From the NCBI RefSeq assembly GCF_963169125.1, contig NC_084802.1:40756607-40820606 (forward strand): 64,000 bases of DNA, given 5' to 3'. Under the pieces are notes generated by a model. The model was not told where the DNA came from. It did no database searches and saw only the letters and a list, made by a program, of their open reading frames with translations. This DNA is from Humulus lupulus. Lineage: Eukaryota > Streptophyta > Magnoliopsida > Rosales > Cannabaceae. Shown here piece after piece: positions 11,542 through 22,812 of this stretch. A program made the position numbers and the translations under genes. The stretch's first letter is position 1; each line of letters opens with the position of its first letter.

Positions 11542-11610
11542 CTAAATTTCTAAGGGAAATGCAGCAAAAAATTAAAGAAAAATAAACGATCAGTGGTACA
11601 AAGACTTTAC
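11542..11610 (-). other. predicted short intron in the antisense gene
   Basis: Minus-strand donor GTAAAGTC at 11610 and acceptor ...AAATTTAG at 11542. Splicing keeps the frame (NNLAFTQG then VRFKPMVATRP). An alternative AG 10 bases upstream would put an immediate stop in frame, which favours the acceptor chosen. At 69 bp it is near the lower limit for plant introns. Confidence 0.5.
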
Positions 11611-11815
11611 CTCCTTGTGTGAAGGCCAAGTTGTTCGTGACCATGTCAGTCATCAGAAAGTACTCCAAATGGTACTTCCCCACGTTCGAGATAAAAGTGG
11701 TATCAGTCAGGAAAGTGCGACCTGTTTCCTGGTGACAGAAGTGGAAGAACCCCATGTTTTCCTGGTTGAGGTTGGATTTTAGATCGAACAAGTAGGTGAC
11801 CTCATGTGGTGTGGG

Positions 11816-14061
11816 TGTAACGCCCTGGATAGCCAGGACCACTACACTGTGTACTTATAAAGGTGCAAGACTTGCTAATCAAGTCATTAATTTAAAAATG
11901 TGTCACTAAACATGTATGAACTAGGGTTAGAAAGGTTTTGGTCTCAAAAGTTTCATTTTATATAATTAAGCAGTTATATACATGGGATCCCAAAAGAAAC
12001 AGAGTTCAAAAGTTGGATTATAGACTTCCAAGATAATACAAACAACTGTCAGCCATACTAAGACAAAATGGACAATTTATGGGTCTCGCATCCCTGCCTA
12101 AACCTCAACCGTGGCGGCTGAGCAACCGGCCATGTACATTCCGCTCGTAGAGCTCTCTAATCAAGGCTGATCAAGCTTGCCCTTGCCTTTACCTGCACCA
12201 CATAGCACCCGTGAGCCAAGGCCCAACAAGAAAACATGTGCAACACAAACAGTGATAACAGATAACAAACTCACTAGGCATGAACTCTCATCATATAACC
12301 CACATTAATCATTCAGCATAAATTCATAATCATGGATGCAATCAAACACTTATAACATTCATATCACATAATAATCAGGGCCGACAACTTAGGCCGCACC
12401 CTCTGTTTACCCCACTGACTCCGACTCGCTTAAACCGAGCTCAGTGCACATTTAGCTGTCCTCGGCTACCAGTGGCCGAGCCGCGCCCTGTGCGCTAGTG
12501 TAACCCTTGGCACCCTTAGGCCGTTGGTTCACTAATTAGCTTGCATGGCATAATACCATCTTTTCAAGCATACATAATAGGGAACCCTTAGTCCCGTCAC
12601 ATATATTCAACCAGGTGTAGTTTTCTTACCTTTAATCTTTGCGGTTACTGATTACGAGCAACGCTCCTCAAGCACGATCCGTTCCCCAGCCTAAGCTTTT
12701 ATCACCTAGTCACAACCAAGGTATAGGGTTCCATTAATATTCAAATAAGGGTTTCCGGATACAAAACTAACTTTCGGGAATCCGAATTCCACCAAGCACG
12801 GTGGTGAAATCGATCCCGAGCATTCTAGACCACATTCCCATGCCTAAGATCCCCAAATGTTCAAGTGTGCACACAAGGGCTGCGGCCCTTGAAGCTTAGC
12901 CGCGGCCCTTGCCCTTGGGTGCCACGGCGCTCACCCTTGGCCGAGCCCTCCTGGCTCATCTTCATCCTAGGGCCGCAGTGCTCTAGAACAAAGTCGCGGC
13001 CCTTCCCTTCGAGCCCAGAAATCCCACCATTTCCAACATCTAAACCTCATCCAAAGCCATCCCAAAGCTCCCCAATTCAAAACCCTTTAATCACAACACC
13101 TTTATCATGATTCTAACAACACATCCTAACAGAAATACAGCCCAAAAACCCACTAGAATCCCATTTCCAATTCCTGAAACTCAAGCACTTCAAACACTCA
13201 AACCAACCATTAAAACTCAAATTGAAACCTCTAAATCATGAATTGAGACTTACCTCTTCTGCCAAACCACTTCTCCAAGCCAAAACCAAGCTAATTCCCA
13301 AGCTTTCCTCCTTAATTCTGCCCTTACACATCAAAACCACAATTACCTCAATACCCAGCCAAAGCCCAGAATTTCTAACCACAGAAAAGGAAATTCAATG
13401 GTTACCTTAGGCCTGATTAAGTTCTTGATTGATTCTTCAGCTAAGCCTCTAAATCACTCCTGAATTCCTCTGAGTTCCCAACTGAATTCCCCTAAGATTT
13501 CAGTGTTTTCTTCCTTGTGTTCTCCTTGAGAGAGAATAGAGAGGAAAGGCTGAAAGTAAAGGTCGGTTTAATTCTGTCTACTATTTTCTATTTCTCTAGT
13601 CTAATCTTATCCCATTAAGTCAATCCCGAGGCTCGGGGTGCCGGAAATGTCCCCGAGGGCAAAATAGTAAATTTCCCCAATATTCCCGCCTAGACTTCCT
13701 AACCTCAAATATATCTCCATATATTTATTTTCATAACCCGATAGTCTAAATAACTACCTGATACCTAAAATACCCTTGACTTATCCAAAGTCAACTGTTA
13801 AGCCCCGTTGTGACTTTTCCCCGCTATCTAGTCCAAAGATCGCCTCGAGTCGTGCTCTGCAGACCTACCCACATAATAATGTGGTTCTCATAATGCCATA
13901 TATATATCACATTAATACAACTATAGTCATACAAGCATTCTAATCATACAATTATGCATTTAAATCAATAAAATCATTCAAATCACATTTAACCCAATAA
14001 TGCCCTCCCGACACACTAATCAAGGCCATTAAGCCTCATTAGCGAATTTTGGGTCGTTACA
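11816..14061 (-). repeat. LTR (3') of the second Tekay-like gypsy element
   Basis: 2246 bp bounded by TGTAACGCCC and GGGTCGTTACA, so the ends are perfect short inverted repeats TGTAACG/CGTTACA. It is homologous over most of its length to the solo LTR at 29689-32083 (start TGTAACGCCCTGGATAGCCA; internal 'acccgtgagccaaggccca', 'cggctaccagtggcc'). On the minus strand it directly follows the polypurine tract AGGAAGGGAT (14064-14074), which makes it the 3' LTR. The left flank GTGGG (11811-11815) is the target-site side; the partner is lost because the element's 5' end is deleted at 16932. A CpG-rich segment lies at 12880-12990. Confidence 0.9.
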
Positions 14062-14097
14062 ACTATCCCTTCCTAATGAGAATTTCGTCCTCGAAAT

Positions 14098-16932
14098 TTA
14101 CCTGAATAGCTCGGGATACTGATCCCGCATCACTGTCTCTAACTCCCAGGTCGCTTCCTCGACCTTACTATTTCTCCACAACACTTTCATTAATGGAATT
14201 GTCTTATTCCGTAAGACTTTGTCCTTCCGATCCAAAATCTGAACTGGTCGCTCTTCATAGGACAAGTCTGTCTGCAACTCTAAGTCCTCATACTTCAGCA
14301 CATGTGTTGTATCAGAAACATACTTCCGCAACATGGAGACATGGAAAAATTATGAACTCCTGATAGCGACGGTGGTAATGCCAGCCTATAAGCCACCTGT
14401 CCAATCCTCTCTAGGATCTCAAAAGGTCCAACAAACTGAGGGCTCAGCTTGCCCTTCACTCCAAACCTCCTCACCCATCTCAGTGGTGAAACTCGTAGAA
14501 ACACGTGGTCCCCAACCTGGAACTCCACGTTCCTACGCTTAGGATCAGTGTAGCTTTTCTGTCTACTCTGCGAAGCAAGCATTCTGGCTCGAATCTTCTC
14601 AATAGCTTCATTGGTCTTCTAAACCATGTCTAGTCCTAAGTACCTCCTCTCACCCATCTCATCCCAATGTATGGGTGATCTACATTTTCTCCCATATAAC
14701 ATCTCATAAGGGGCGACCCCAATCGTGGACTGATAGTTGTTGTTATACGAGAATTCAATCAACGGTAAGTACTTACTCCAAGATCCCTCGAAATCAATCA
14801 CACACACCCTAAGCATGTCCTCTAACATCTGAATCATCCTCTCAGACTGTCCGTCAGTCTAAGGATGAAAAGCTGTGCTAAACTTCAGCTGAGTCTCCAT
14901 GGCTCTCTGCAGAGCTCCCCAAAACTTAGAGGTAAAGATAGGGTCTCGATCAGATACAATAGACTTTGGAACCCCATGGAGATGAACTATCTCCCTCACA
15001 TACAACTCTGCATACTGTTCCATTGTATAGGTCGACCTCACTAGTAGAAAATGTGTTGAGTTAGTGTATCTGTCCACTATCACCCACACCGAGTCATGAA
15101 GTCCAACTATCCTGGGTAATCAACCCACGAAATCCATCGTAATATCCTCCCACTTCCATTCTGGGATACCTAAAGGCTGAAGCAATCCCGCTGGTCGCTG
15201 ATGCTTAGCCTTAACCTGCCGGCATGTCAAACATCTAGCCACATACTCTACCACATCCTTCTTAGTCTCAGGCCACCAATATAATGTCCGTAGATCCTGA
15301 TATATCTTTGTAGTACCCGGATGAAGTGAGTATGGCGTAGTGTGAGACTCATCCAATATCTCTCGCCTGATCCCCTCATCTGTCGGAACACAAATCTGTC
15401 CCTGATATCGAAGCAAACCTGTCTCAGAAACAATATAATCCTTAGCTTCCCCCACTAAGACGTGCTGCCTAACTTCCTGCAACTATGCATCCACCAACTG
15501 ACCCTCCTTGACCCGCTCTAACAGGGTCGACTGCAAGGTAATATTAGCTAACTGGCCTACCACCAGTTCTATCTTCGCCTTGGTGATCTCATCAGTTAAT
15601 TCCCTCGAGATCTGGGTGAAACTATACAACTGTTCTGGGCCCCTCCGGCTCAACGCATCTGCCACCACGTTGGCTTTCCCAAGGTGGTAAAGGATATCAC
15701 AGTCATAATCCTTAACCAACTCCAACTAACGTCTCTGCCTCATGTTCAGATCCTTCTGAGTAAAGAAATACTTCAAACTCTTATGGTCAGTGTATATCTC
15801 GCACTTCTCCCCATACAAATAATGACGCCACACTTTCAGTGCGAATACCACTGCTGCTAATTTTAAATTATGAGTCGGATACCGCTGCTCATACTCCTTC
15901 AGCTGTCGAGATGCATAGGCTATAACTTTCTCATTCTGCATCAACACGCAGCCTAAACCCATCCTCGATGCATCACAATAGACCACAAACTTTCCTTCCT
16001 CCGAAGGAAGACTCAACACAGGTGCAGAAATAAGTCGCTTCAACTCTTGAAAATTATTCTCACACTTCTCTAACCAAACAAACTTCTGATTCTTTCTTGT
16101 CAACTCTGTCATCGGTGAAGAAATCTTTGAGAACCCCTCTACGAACTGTCTGTAATAACCAGCCAGTCCAAGGAAACCTCGCACCTTCGAGGCGTTCCTT
16201 GGCCTCGACCAATCCCTTACTGCTTCTACCTTGGACGGATCCACCTTAATCTCTTCTGCACCAACTATATGTCCAAGAAAAGTCACCTCTGGCAACAAAA
16301 ATTCACACTTCTTAAACTTGGCGTACAATTGATGCTCCCTCAACCTCTGCAAAACCTGTCGGAGATGCTGCTCATGCTCTGCTTCTGAACTGGAATGAAC
16401 CAAGATGTCGTCGATGAAGACAATGACGAACTGATCCAAGAAGTCCCTGAACACCCTGTTCATCAAATCCATAAAATTTGTCGGGGCATTGGTCAGACCA
16501 AAAGACATGACTAAGAACTCATAATGCCCATACCGTGTCTGAAAGGCTGTCTTCGGTATATCCTCATCTTTGATCCTCAGTTGGTGATAACCAAATCGAA
16601 GATCAATCTTTGAGAACACCGTCTTTCTCTGCAGCTGATCGAACAAGTCATCGATCCTTGGTAGAGGGTACTTATTCTTGATAGTTAACTTGTTTAATTC
16701 TCTATAATCTATGCACATCCTCAAAGTCCCATCCTTCTTCTTAACAAACAACACTGGAGCGCCCCATGGAGAATAACTAGGCCTGATGAATCCCAAATCC
16801 AGAAGTTCTTGCAACTGTATCTTCAACTCTTTCAGTTCTGTTGGTGCCATTCTGTGCGGTTTCCTAGATACTGGTTTTGTCCCCGGTGCTAACTCAATCT
16901 CAAATTGAATCTCCCTCCGCGGCGGCAACCCA
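14098..16932 (-). pseudogene. Tekay-like gypsy pol (RT, RNase H, integrase, chromodomain), decayed
   Basis: Read from 16928 leftward: end of the protease-RT linker, RT ([40 protein letters not shown], catalytic [10 protein letters not shown]), RNase H ([22 protein letters not shown]), stop at 15726 (a TAG where Trp is expected before LELVKDYDC), integrase zinc finger ([26 protein letters not shown]), stop near 15120, core (IVSDRDPIFTSKFW), further stops near 14858 and 14618, and a C-terminal chromodomain-like tail ([19 protein letters not shown]) ending 14098. At 16932 the coding text stops inside the linker, where 629-4251 continues, so gag, protease and the 5' LTR are deleted. Clearly the same family as 629-4251 but with more lesions. 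Confidence 0.9.
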
Positions 16933-16942
16933 AAAAAACAAT

Positions 16943-17534
16943 TGCTGATGACGTGGCAAGGATTTCTCCCACGTGGTTGACACGTGGTGGAAGTGTTGTT
17001 CGACTATCGACCAGAAGCACATCACTTCGTCAGGCTTAACTATTAGATACGACTAGGCTGGTCGTATAACTTGATTTATTTACTTCTAAGGTTGTAATCT
17101 TATACTAATTGCATTGAATATTTCCTCTTTATTACCTTGATACGCAATTATTAAGGAAAGTTAAGGCCCGTTGGCCCATGTAACCCTCCTTGAGCCTATA
17201 AATATGCATGAAATAGCTTAAGGAGGGGACTTTTTGATCTCGGAATCTTTTCGCTAAGTATTGAGAGAAAGAGAGCTATAGTGTGATTATTCATTATTCC
17301 ATTGTATTTCTTCCAAGGTTTGTGAAACTCAAGAACGCTAGTTCTTTGATCACGACTTTGAGATTCAATATTAATAATAGCACTAAGTGGACGTAGGTCA
17401 TTACCATTCTTTGGGGCCAAACCACTATAAATCCTTGGTGTTTTCTTCTTTTCCATTAGATTAAATTCTTAATTGTCGTTTTATCTTTTGTCGTACATTT
17501 GACTCCGTGTCGTTAGCCAAATTAAGGGTCAACA
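16943..17534 (+). repeat. plus-strand LTR, probably 3' LTR of the Tat element
   Basis: A 592-bp segment begins TGCTGATGACGTGGC and ends GGGTCAACA. It has a TATA box (CCTATAAATAT, 17195-17205) in plus orientation, with a typical R/U5-like tail. The following sequence (GTGATAATAG...) is not a tRNA primer site, so it is a 3' or solo LTR. It lacks a recognisable target duplication: AACAAT on the left, GTGAT on the right. Assignment to the Tat element at 4291 is from position and orientation only. Confidence 0.55.
17195..17205 (+). promoter_or_regulatory. TATA box of LTR 16943-17534
   Basis: CCTATAAATAT lies about 250 bp into the LTR, in the U3 position expected for the Pol II promoter of a plant LTR element. 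Confidence 0.55.
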
Positions 17535-18048
17535 GTGATAATAGTGATTAATTAATTAATTACAAATTAGTTGTAATTAACAAAATTAATTAATATTTAA
17601 TTATTATGTCATTTTTGAAATTATATTAAATAATTAAATTTATTTTCAAAATTATATTAAATAATTAATTAAATATTTAATTTAAATTGGTTTTAATTAA
17701 TTGGTAGAATTAATTAAGTATCTTTATTTGAGTGAGAGATAATAATCTGATAAGTTCAAATTAGATTTGAATTTAAAAGATTGATATTTATTCAAATAAT
17801 TAATTATATTTGATAATTAGTTAAAAAGATAATTAATTCAAATTTGAATTAATTAACAAGTTGTTAGATGTTTATCTGACAAGGTAGTTTGAATAAATAA
17901 TTAATAATTATGGAAAAATCAAATATCCTTAAAATATAGGGTGGACTATGTGTGGCGTGTACTGCACAGATTTTCAGGGATAGATTTTTCAATTTTATTT
18001 ATTTATTTATTTAATTAATAGAAAATTCAAAAGTTAGTTCTTTGATAT
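17535..18048 (+). repeat. fragment of the 5' LTR of an old copia element (AT-rich)
   Basis: Very AT-rich DNA. Its right part (about 17880-18030) aligns by eye with 26930-27060 in the copia 3' LTR: ATAAATAA..., 'tatccct/ctt', 'tgtggcgtgtactgcacag' against 'tggcatgtgtgtagcagta', then TTTATTTATTTAATTAA. It therefore reads as part of the 5' LTR of the copia element at 22417-27750. The LTR is cut on the left by the LTR ending 17534 and on the right by the gypsy insertion at 18049. Confidence 0.5.
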
Positions 18049-18708
18049 TGTGTACCCTAATTTCAGCACAAGTCTTTCACTCAGCTCGTGTGCAGCTGGC
18101 AAATAAACACATGGAAGAAATAGCCAAGAAGTCCATTTATTATCCACGTAGACAGCACAGTTTTCATGATGTTTATACGAGTTAGGGATGCATAAGTTGA
18201 GAAGTGCGAGCTTATAATATTCATAAGGCACGACCTCCATAGTACGAGCTCGGAGGCATATCTGCGGATCCCCGAAGACCCGGATATTTTATACGATCAT
18301 TTATGGATAGCCTGTGATATTTAATGTCCCAGATATTAGGAGACCATTTATTTCGTGATCAGATCACATCCTAGTATAAATGGGAATATTTCTTAATAAA
18401 TGTAATAAATATGTAAACCTGTGATTGACTTACGCGGTTACCCAAACCTGTCCAAGGAATTTCTCTATAAATACCTGAGAATATTGGACATGAAGGGGGA
18501 CGATTATTCTGTAATACTGAAACTCTGCCAAAATAGAGAGAGAAAAGCAGTAATAATATAGACTCGTGGACTAGGTGGATTTCAACCACTGAACCACGTA
18601 AAAAGATCAGTGTTCTTGAGAGTTAATTTCTTATTTCGGTTTATCATCAAGCATTAATTCAGCCTTGTTATTTTCTTAATTCACTGTTGGCGAAAAACCA
18701 CGTCAACA
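18049..18708 (+). repeat. 5' LTR of the deleted gypsy element
   Basis: 660 bp, beginning TGTGTACCC and ending ACCACGTCAACA. A TATA box (CTATAAATACC, 18465-18473) and the downstream R/U5 region (GACTCGTGGACTAGGTGGATT, CGGTTTATCATCAAGC) are recognisable. The last 165 bp recur at 20074-20238 with about ten or more differences by eye. The exact start could be 2 bp further right (TGTACCC). Confidence 0.7.
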
Positions 18709-20073
18709 GTTTGGTGCTTTCATTGAGAGTTGAGATTAGTGCTTTCATCAAAATCCCAATCAAATCTAATCATGATGGTCACTCGCTCGATGCACGACAA
18801 TGAGATGTTTCAAATGAGCATGGCCCTGAAGTTCAGCAACCGGTGGGCCACGATGATACTGGGAGTTCGGCGTCATTGCCGCCGAAGCCAAACCCAGAGT
18901 ACTTAACTGTAGTAGAAATGGAAAACATGCAGTTAAGAAGCCATCTTGCTAAGGAAAACTGGAAAATTGAGGAGGGTTTGGCTCGGTTACCCCCTCTTGC
19001 AACCGACATTAATGTCGGAAAGAGGCAAAGTGGGTCTCATAAGTCCCACAGGAATAACCAATCCAAACCAAGTCGGTCAGTCAGAACTACCACCCCAAGT
19101 TCTCTGCCCACAACGCGAGATCGTCGGAATGCTCAACCTAGTGGCCCTCCCAGGGGTCATCGGCATGTTAGTTGATCGGTTAGAACCGCGACCCCAAGTT
19201 CGGTACCTCCGTCGCACACGCCTGGAAATACCCACGGCAACCCACGAGGAGTGGCCGGAGCAGGCTCACAGAGACAAAAATGTTCCAGCCAACCCTCCTA
19301 CGTAACGATCGGATCACCAGACGCAAAGAGCTAGAAATGGTGGGGTGAAGCGAGCGTGGGCTAATTTAGTGCACCCTGATGGGACAAGAATTGCATCGCC
19401 AGTTAGGCATCACCCATAAGACATCCGACACTGCCTCATTCTGTACGGGACATTCCTGCTTATGGGGACAGCAGGAGGAATCCTCCTCCGTCTGCCCCTA
19501 CTTTTTTCCCGCGGACACGTGTCAATAATCCAGATCCTCAGCCTCAACCGCAAGCAGTGAGCTTTGCTAATGGAAGTTATTGGACTAAAAGTCATCAAAG
19601 TGGTAGGTCCGAGGGCGATCTGAGAAATCACCTAAGTTCGACACAGAGTCCTCGATACGATCCACAACCTGATCTGCGAGATCGCCTAAATTCACAGAGG
19701 ATAAATTTGGCCCAAAATGAAGGAGTTAGTTACACTCGTCAAGGGGAAGGTCCTTCCGAAGTATGTGATAACGGGAATGCCCCACAAAACCAAGCCCGAA
19801 CTTGGAGGGACAACAACCCGCCGAACGCGTACGATAGGACGGGAGCTGTTGAACAACCCCAGAATAACCAAGGAACCAGAGACCAAACCCTCGAAAGGCT
19901 AGCCCAGATGGAGGAGCTAATGAAGAGGCTCCTATCGGAAAAAGAGAAAGATGAGTGTGATTCAGAGGATGAGCTCGAGCTTTTCGCCTCGAATATTGCA
20001 GTGACTGCATATCCACTGGGTTTTAGAATGCCACATTTGTCAAAGTTATTCAGGGCTTCTCAAGCACCTCAGA
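18709..20073 (+). pseudogene. gypsy gag N-terminal region, frameshifted and truncated
   Basis: ATG codons at 18772-18775 open a short frame (MVTRSMHDNEMF...), which shifts to the frame of 18843-19175. That segment contains PEYLTVVEMENMQLRSHLAK, homologous to PERYVPMVELDNRRLRESLAK in the gag at 27624-28382. A later frame (19557-20088) has a Gln/Asn/Arg-rich linker, then QMEELMKRLLSEKEKDE and ELFASNIAVTAYPLGFRMPHLSKL, which is the usual lead-in to the Retrotrans_gag capsid domain. The capsid itself is absent because the deletion junction at about 20074 falls just there. No function is possible. Confidence 0.75.
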
Positions 20074-20238
20074 AAGCAGTAATAATCTAGACTCGTGGAA
20101 TAGGTGGATTTTAACCACTGAACCATGTAAAAATATTAGTGTTCTTGAGAGTTAAATTTCTTATTTCGGTTTATCATCAAGCACTAATTCAACATTGTTA
20201 TTTTCTTAATTCAGTGTTGGCAAAAAACTGCGTCAACA

Positions 20239-20957
20239 TATATTTTCATTAATAAGATAATTAATTATTTAAAAGATAAATTGTAAATTGGTTACAGATT
20301 TAGTTTTTAAAATTTGAATATTTTCTTTTTAAGTTGGACTTATCAGAAAATAAACAGAATACTCAAAATAGACAATTATTCGCTCTAAAGAAAAGAACGA
20401 AACTTTTGTATCTCTCCCAGAAAAAGATACAGGATCAATCTCAGGCCTATTCTCTTGATCTTATGTGCCGAGTACATCAAGTAGAATCAGAAATTAACCA
20501 TCCTTTATTCTCTAAGTGCCCACACACTTCTTGAGGTGTAGAGAACGTTGTGCAAGATCTTGGTGTGAGTACTTGGGAGTAGCTTGGATAGGAAGTTTGT
20601 TCAAATTATGAAAAGATAGCAAGGACACTTGATAGGCATCAAGAGGTATGTTTTCTATTATTTTCTTGCTTATGATTAATGTATGTATCTTAATGGATTC
20701 GCATATTTAAAGGTAGTTTAAATATGTTACAAAAGAATTTTGTTGTACACTGGGCCACCACCATTCCGTTGCATATTATGAAACTCGTTCCTAACAAGTT
20801 GCATGATTAATAATATTGTATATAAATGTTTCTATCTGGATGTTTTTCTTGAACATATAAACTGTTTATATGAGAGATGGAAAATATTTTGTGTTATAAA
20901 CATTAAGCTCACCACGCCCATTTCGCTGCACACTCTAATTGTTTTTCCAATAGGAGG
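20239..20957 (+). repeat. rest of the copia 5' LTR (R/U5-like part)
   Basis: From about 20515 the text matches the copia 3' LTR at 27395 onward: 'tgcccacacac.tcttgaggtgtagagaac', 'ggacacttgataggc.tcaagaggta', and 'gcatgattaataatattgtat' with 'ctgtttatatgagagatggaaa'. The match runs directly into the antisense gag fragment at about 20945. The stretch 20239-20510 is AT-rich LTR sequence continuing from 18048 across the insertion. The boundary with internal copia DNA is not visible. Confidence 0.6.
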
Positions 20958-21540
20958 ATGCCTGATTGGAGAGGGAGGTGGTCTCTTGCTATTCACGGTC
21001 GGCCTTGGTGGTTCTGGGTTATGATTCTTGGTTTCTTGAGGGGCAGCTTGGTTGTTTCCAGTGGGGACCAAAACTTCTCTCGGCTGGTTGGTTCGCGAGG
21101 CATTTTGAGATGGCACCCCGAACTGGTTAATTCTAGCACTCTCTCTAGCTCTTGGTATTTGATTATGTTCAGCTGCCCTCTGCTCGCCTGCCCTTGCTGC
21201 AGTGCTACCTTAAGGGCGTCCGTGCTTCTGCGACCCTCCTCATCATCTCTTCATTCTGTCGCATTGCGTCAGCTAAACTTTCTTGAAGCCTTTGACTCTC
21301 CAACTCCACCATTGGCACGCATCTCTTGAGATTATAGTAATCTTCGTTAGGTGGCCTAGACCTTTGGCTAGGTTCTCATGGAGTCGATGACGCACTCCCT
21401 TTGACATGACTTTCCTCATTCATTGGTTGTTTGCCAGGCCGTTGGGGAGTTGCCTCTATTTGGGGAGTGTTCTCTTTGGGAATTCTGGGCAATGGTGGAC
21501 CATTCCCAGTCCCAGGAATGTTTCCAGCGGGATCAGACAT
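20940..21540 (-). pseudogene. antisense gypsy gag fragment, copy A
   Basis: The minus strand from 21540 encodes the same gag N-terminus as 28382-27760. At the 3' end it reads SRTNQPREVLVPTGNNQ and then SPIRHPPIGKTI, and near 21320 it has the NEDYYN and CVPMVEL region. It carries an internal deletion relative to copy B (around 21200-21225) and several frame breaks. At about 20945 it joins copia LTR sequence at exactly the same point as copy B. Its 5' (right) end diverges from copy B after 21540 (CAGACATTG). Confidence 0.75.
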
Positions 21541-22416
21541 TGGCTCAACAAGACTACATCTTAAGATTCAAGATCAAGTTGCTCTTCATCAGGCCTTAGT
21601 TAGTCTAGGATACATTTTCATGTATGTTTTGAAAGTGTTGTAATTTCTCTAGAAATACTCAAAATTTACCGACCCGCTTTTTTTATGTTTGACTGTGATT
21701 AAAGTGTTTAATATTTTATCATGCATTATAAGATGTCATTCATATACCCACACAGTATGCGATTAGCATGCATTATATTCATGTAGAAACATGCTATTAG
21801 AAATGTCTCATATTTTATTATATGTTTATATATGATCATTCATATAATAATATATTTAGTCTTATATAGTTAAGATAGTAAATCAAAATTAAAGTTTTTA
21901 ATTTGTTATTTTAATGAAAAATGTTTCATTAAAATAAAATTGATACTCTCTTAGTTAAAGCAAAATTAAAATTAGAATTAAGGGCACACTATTTTTTTTT
22001 TATATATTTTGCTTAATTGGATTACTAATTATTAGAATATCATTTGGTAAAAATAATTAAATTTATTTTTACAACTAAATTAAAAAAAAAAAACGGATTT
22101 TGTGAAAAACACATTTTTTTCTAAATAGTGAGTGGGAGAGGGAGTTATGACAATAAGTCTCATGGTCTCCATTATTGGTTGAACACAGAGATACATAAGA
22201 AGGGACTCGTGTCGCCTCCGTTTGCGGCCTCCCTAAGGAAAGACTTCCGAATATGTTTATTTTATCTCAAGGTTGACTTCTCTTATGATAATATAATTAA
22301 TGATATATTTCAATTTTGATTGACCCTAAGGCACACTCTTGAGTTAAGTCATTGATTGAAAATAATGGGTTACACTCCGAAGGTGTATATAGGCTTTCGA
22401 GCACGACTAGTGCATC
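21541..22416. other. AT-rich sequence, no gene seen
   Basis: No open frame of note and no convincing LTR ends. It contains an A12 run near 22080 and T-rich tracts near 21990. It probably holds the remaining leader of the copia element, whose gag begins at about 22417. I saw no GGTATCAGAG-type primer site. Confidence 0.4.
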
Positions 22417-22812
22417 TTGACCAAACTAACGGTAGTTCATAAGTCGAAAAAGAAAAATGTGTTTTTAAGTTTTCACTTCTTCAATCTTGATGATTGGTAC
22501 AGAAACATACACATAGTTCTGAGTAAACTAAAAGTGTATGATGCAATCATTGATGTGCCTCCAGATAAGCCATCAACTTTATCTGATTATGATAGTCATA
22601 AAAAATATGCGGATTGGATGAAATCTGATTATTTGGCTCATCATTGCATGCTAAAGACTATGCTTGATGATATTAAATCGAGATATATGAACCTTAGATC
22701 TACATACGAGATATGGGAAAGGATCAAAAGAGATTCTTTTGATCACTTGAGAAGTTTGCAAGAAGAAAGAGTAAATATGATTTGCTTATCTCCTTTAAAT
22801 ATATTTGAATAG
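22417..22812 (+). pseudogene. copia gag N-terminal fragment
   Basis: 131 codons. FFNLDDWYRNIHIVLSKLKVYDAI matches the start of the copia capsid domain (usual pattern L-G-NY--W---I---L----L---I), followed by AHHCMLKTMLDDIKSRYMNLRSTYEIWERIK, the next conserved helices. The frame ends at 22810-22812, and downstream text (after about 22860) is no longer clearly coding. Confidence 0.7.

Larger units (their letters stand above)
9797..11815 (-). pseudogene. antisense gene of the Tat element (multi-exon, interrupted)
   Basis: On the strand opposite pol lies a gene-like series of open segments. The last exon (10414-9797) has a long coiled coil (heptad-rich EELKAAEAKYAEQLEAA and following) and then FYDFWKHNQEANFSYLP. 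The middle exon (10922 to about 10490) is Pro/Ser/Ala-rich with a basic stretch after EIPEPSASKKK. The upstream exons read EVTYLFDLKSN, FHFCHQETGRTF and HLEYFLMTDM. Two introns fit GT-AG rules and restore the frame: 11070-10923 (148 bp) and 11610-11542 (69 bp). A third near 10490-10415 is likely but I cannot set its phase. The 5' exon is cut off at 11815 by the Tekay-like insertion. Antisense ORFs downstream of pol are known in plant Tat elements; their function is unknown. Confidence 0.7.
4291..17534 (+). mobile_element. Tat-lineage Ty3/gypsy element, 5'-truncated, interrupted by a nested element
   Basis: The plus-strand order gag end, zinc knuckle, protease, RT, RNase H, a second plant-type RNase H, integrase and then a long antisense ORF is the arrangement known for the plant Tat lineage. 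The 5' LTR and gag N-terminus are lost at the filler junction at about 4290. The antisense gene is interrupted at 11815 by a Tekay-like element. The plus-strand LTR at 16943-17534 is placed where the 3' LTR should be, but its ownership is inferred because no 5' LTR remains for comparison. Boundaries inside are certain; the right boundary is tentative. Confidence 0.62.
18049..20238 (+). mobile_element. internally deleted gypsy element (LTR - gag fragment - partial LTR)
   Basis: A 5' LTR (18049-18708) ends CGTCAACA and is followed by GTTTGGTGCTTTCATTGAGAG, a primer-site-like leader. A gag N-terminal region follows and then, at about 20074, the last 165 bp of a second LTR copy ending CGTCAACA at 20238. 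The gag text changes into mid-LTR sequence at AAAGCAGTAATAAT, so all of pol and the 5' two-thirds of the 3' LTR are deleted. Flanks are GATAT on the left and TATAT on the right, a 4-of-5 match fitting an aged target duplication. It is inserted in the copia 5' LTR. Confidence 0.75.

Noticed and set aside
12865..13410. Pro/Ser-rich ORFs inside the Tekay LTR
   Set aside because: They lie wholly within LTR sequence, have no homologous open frame in the related solo LTR, and reflect C-rich composition.
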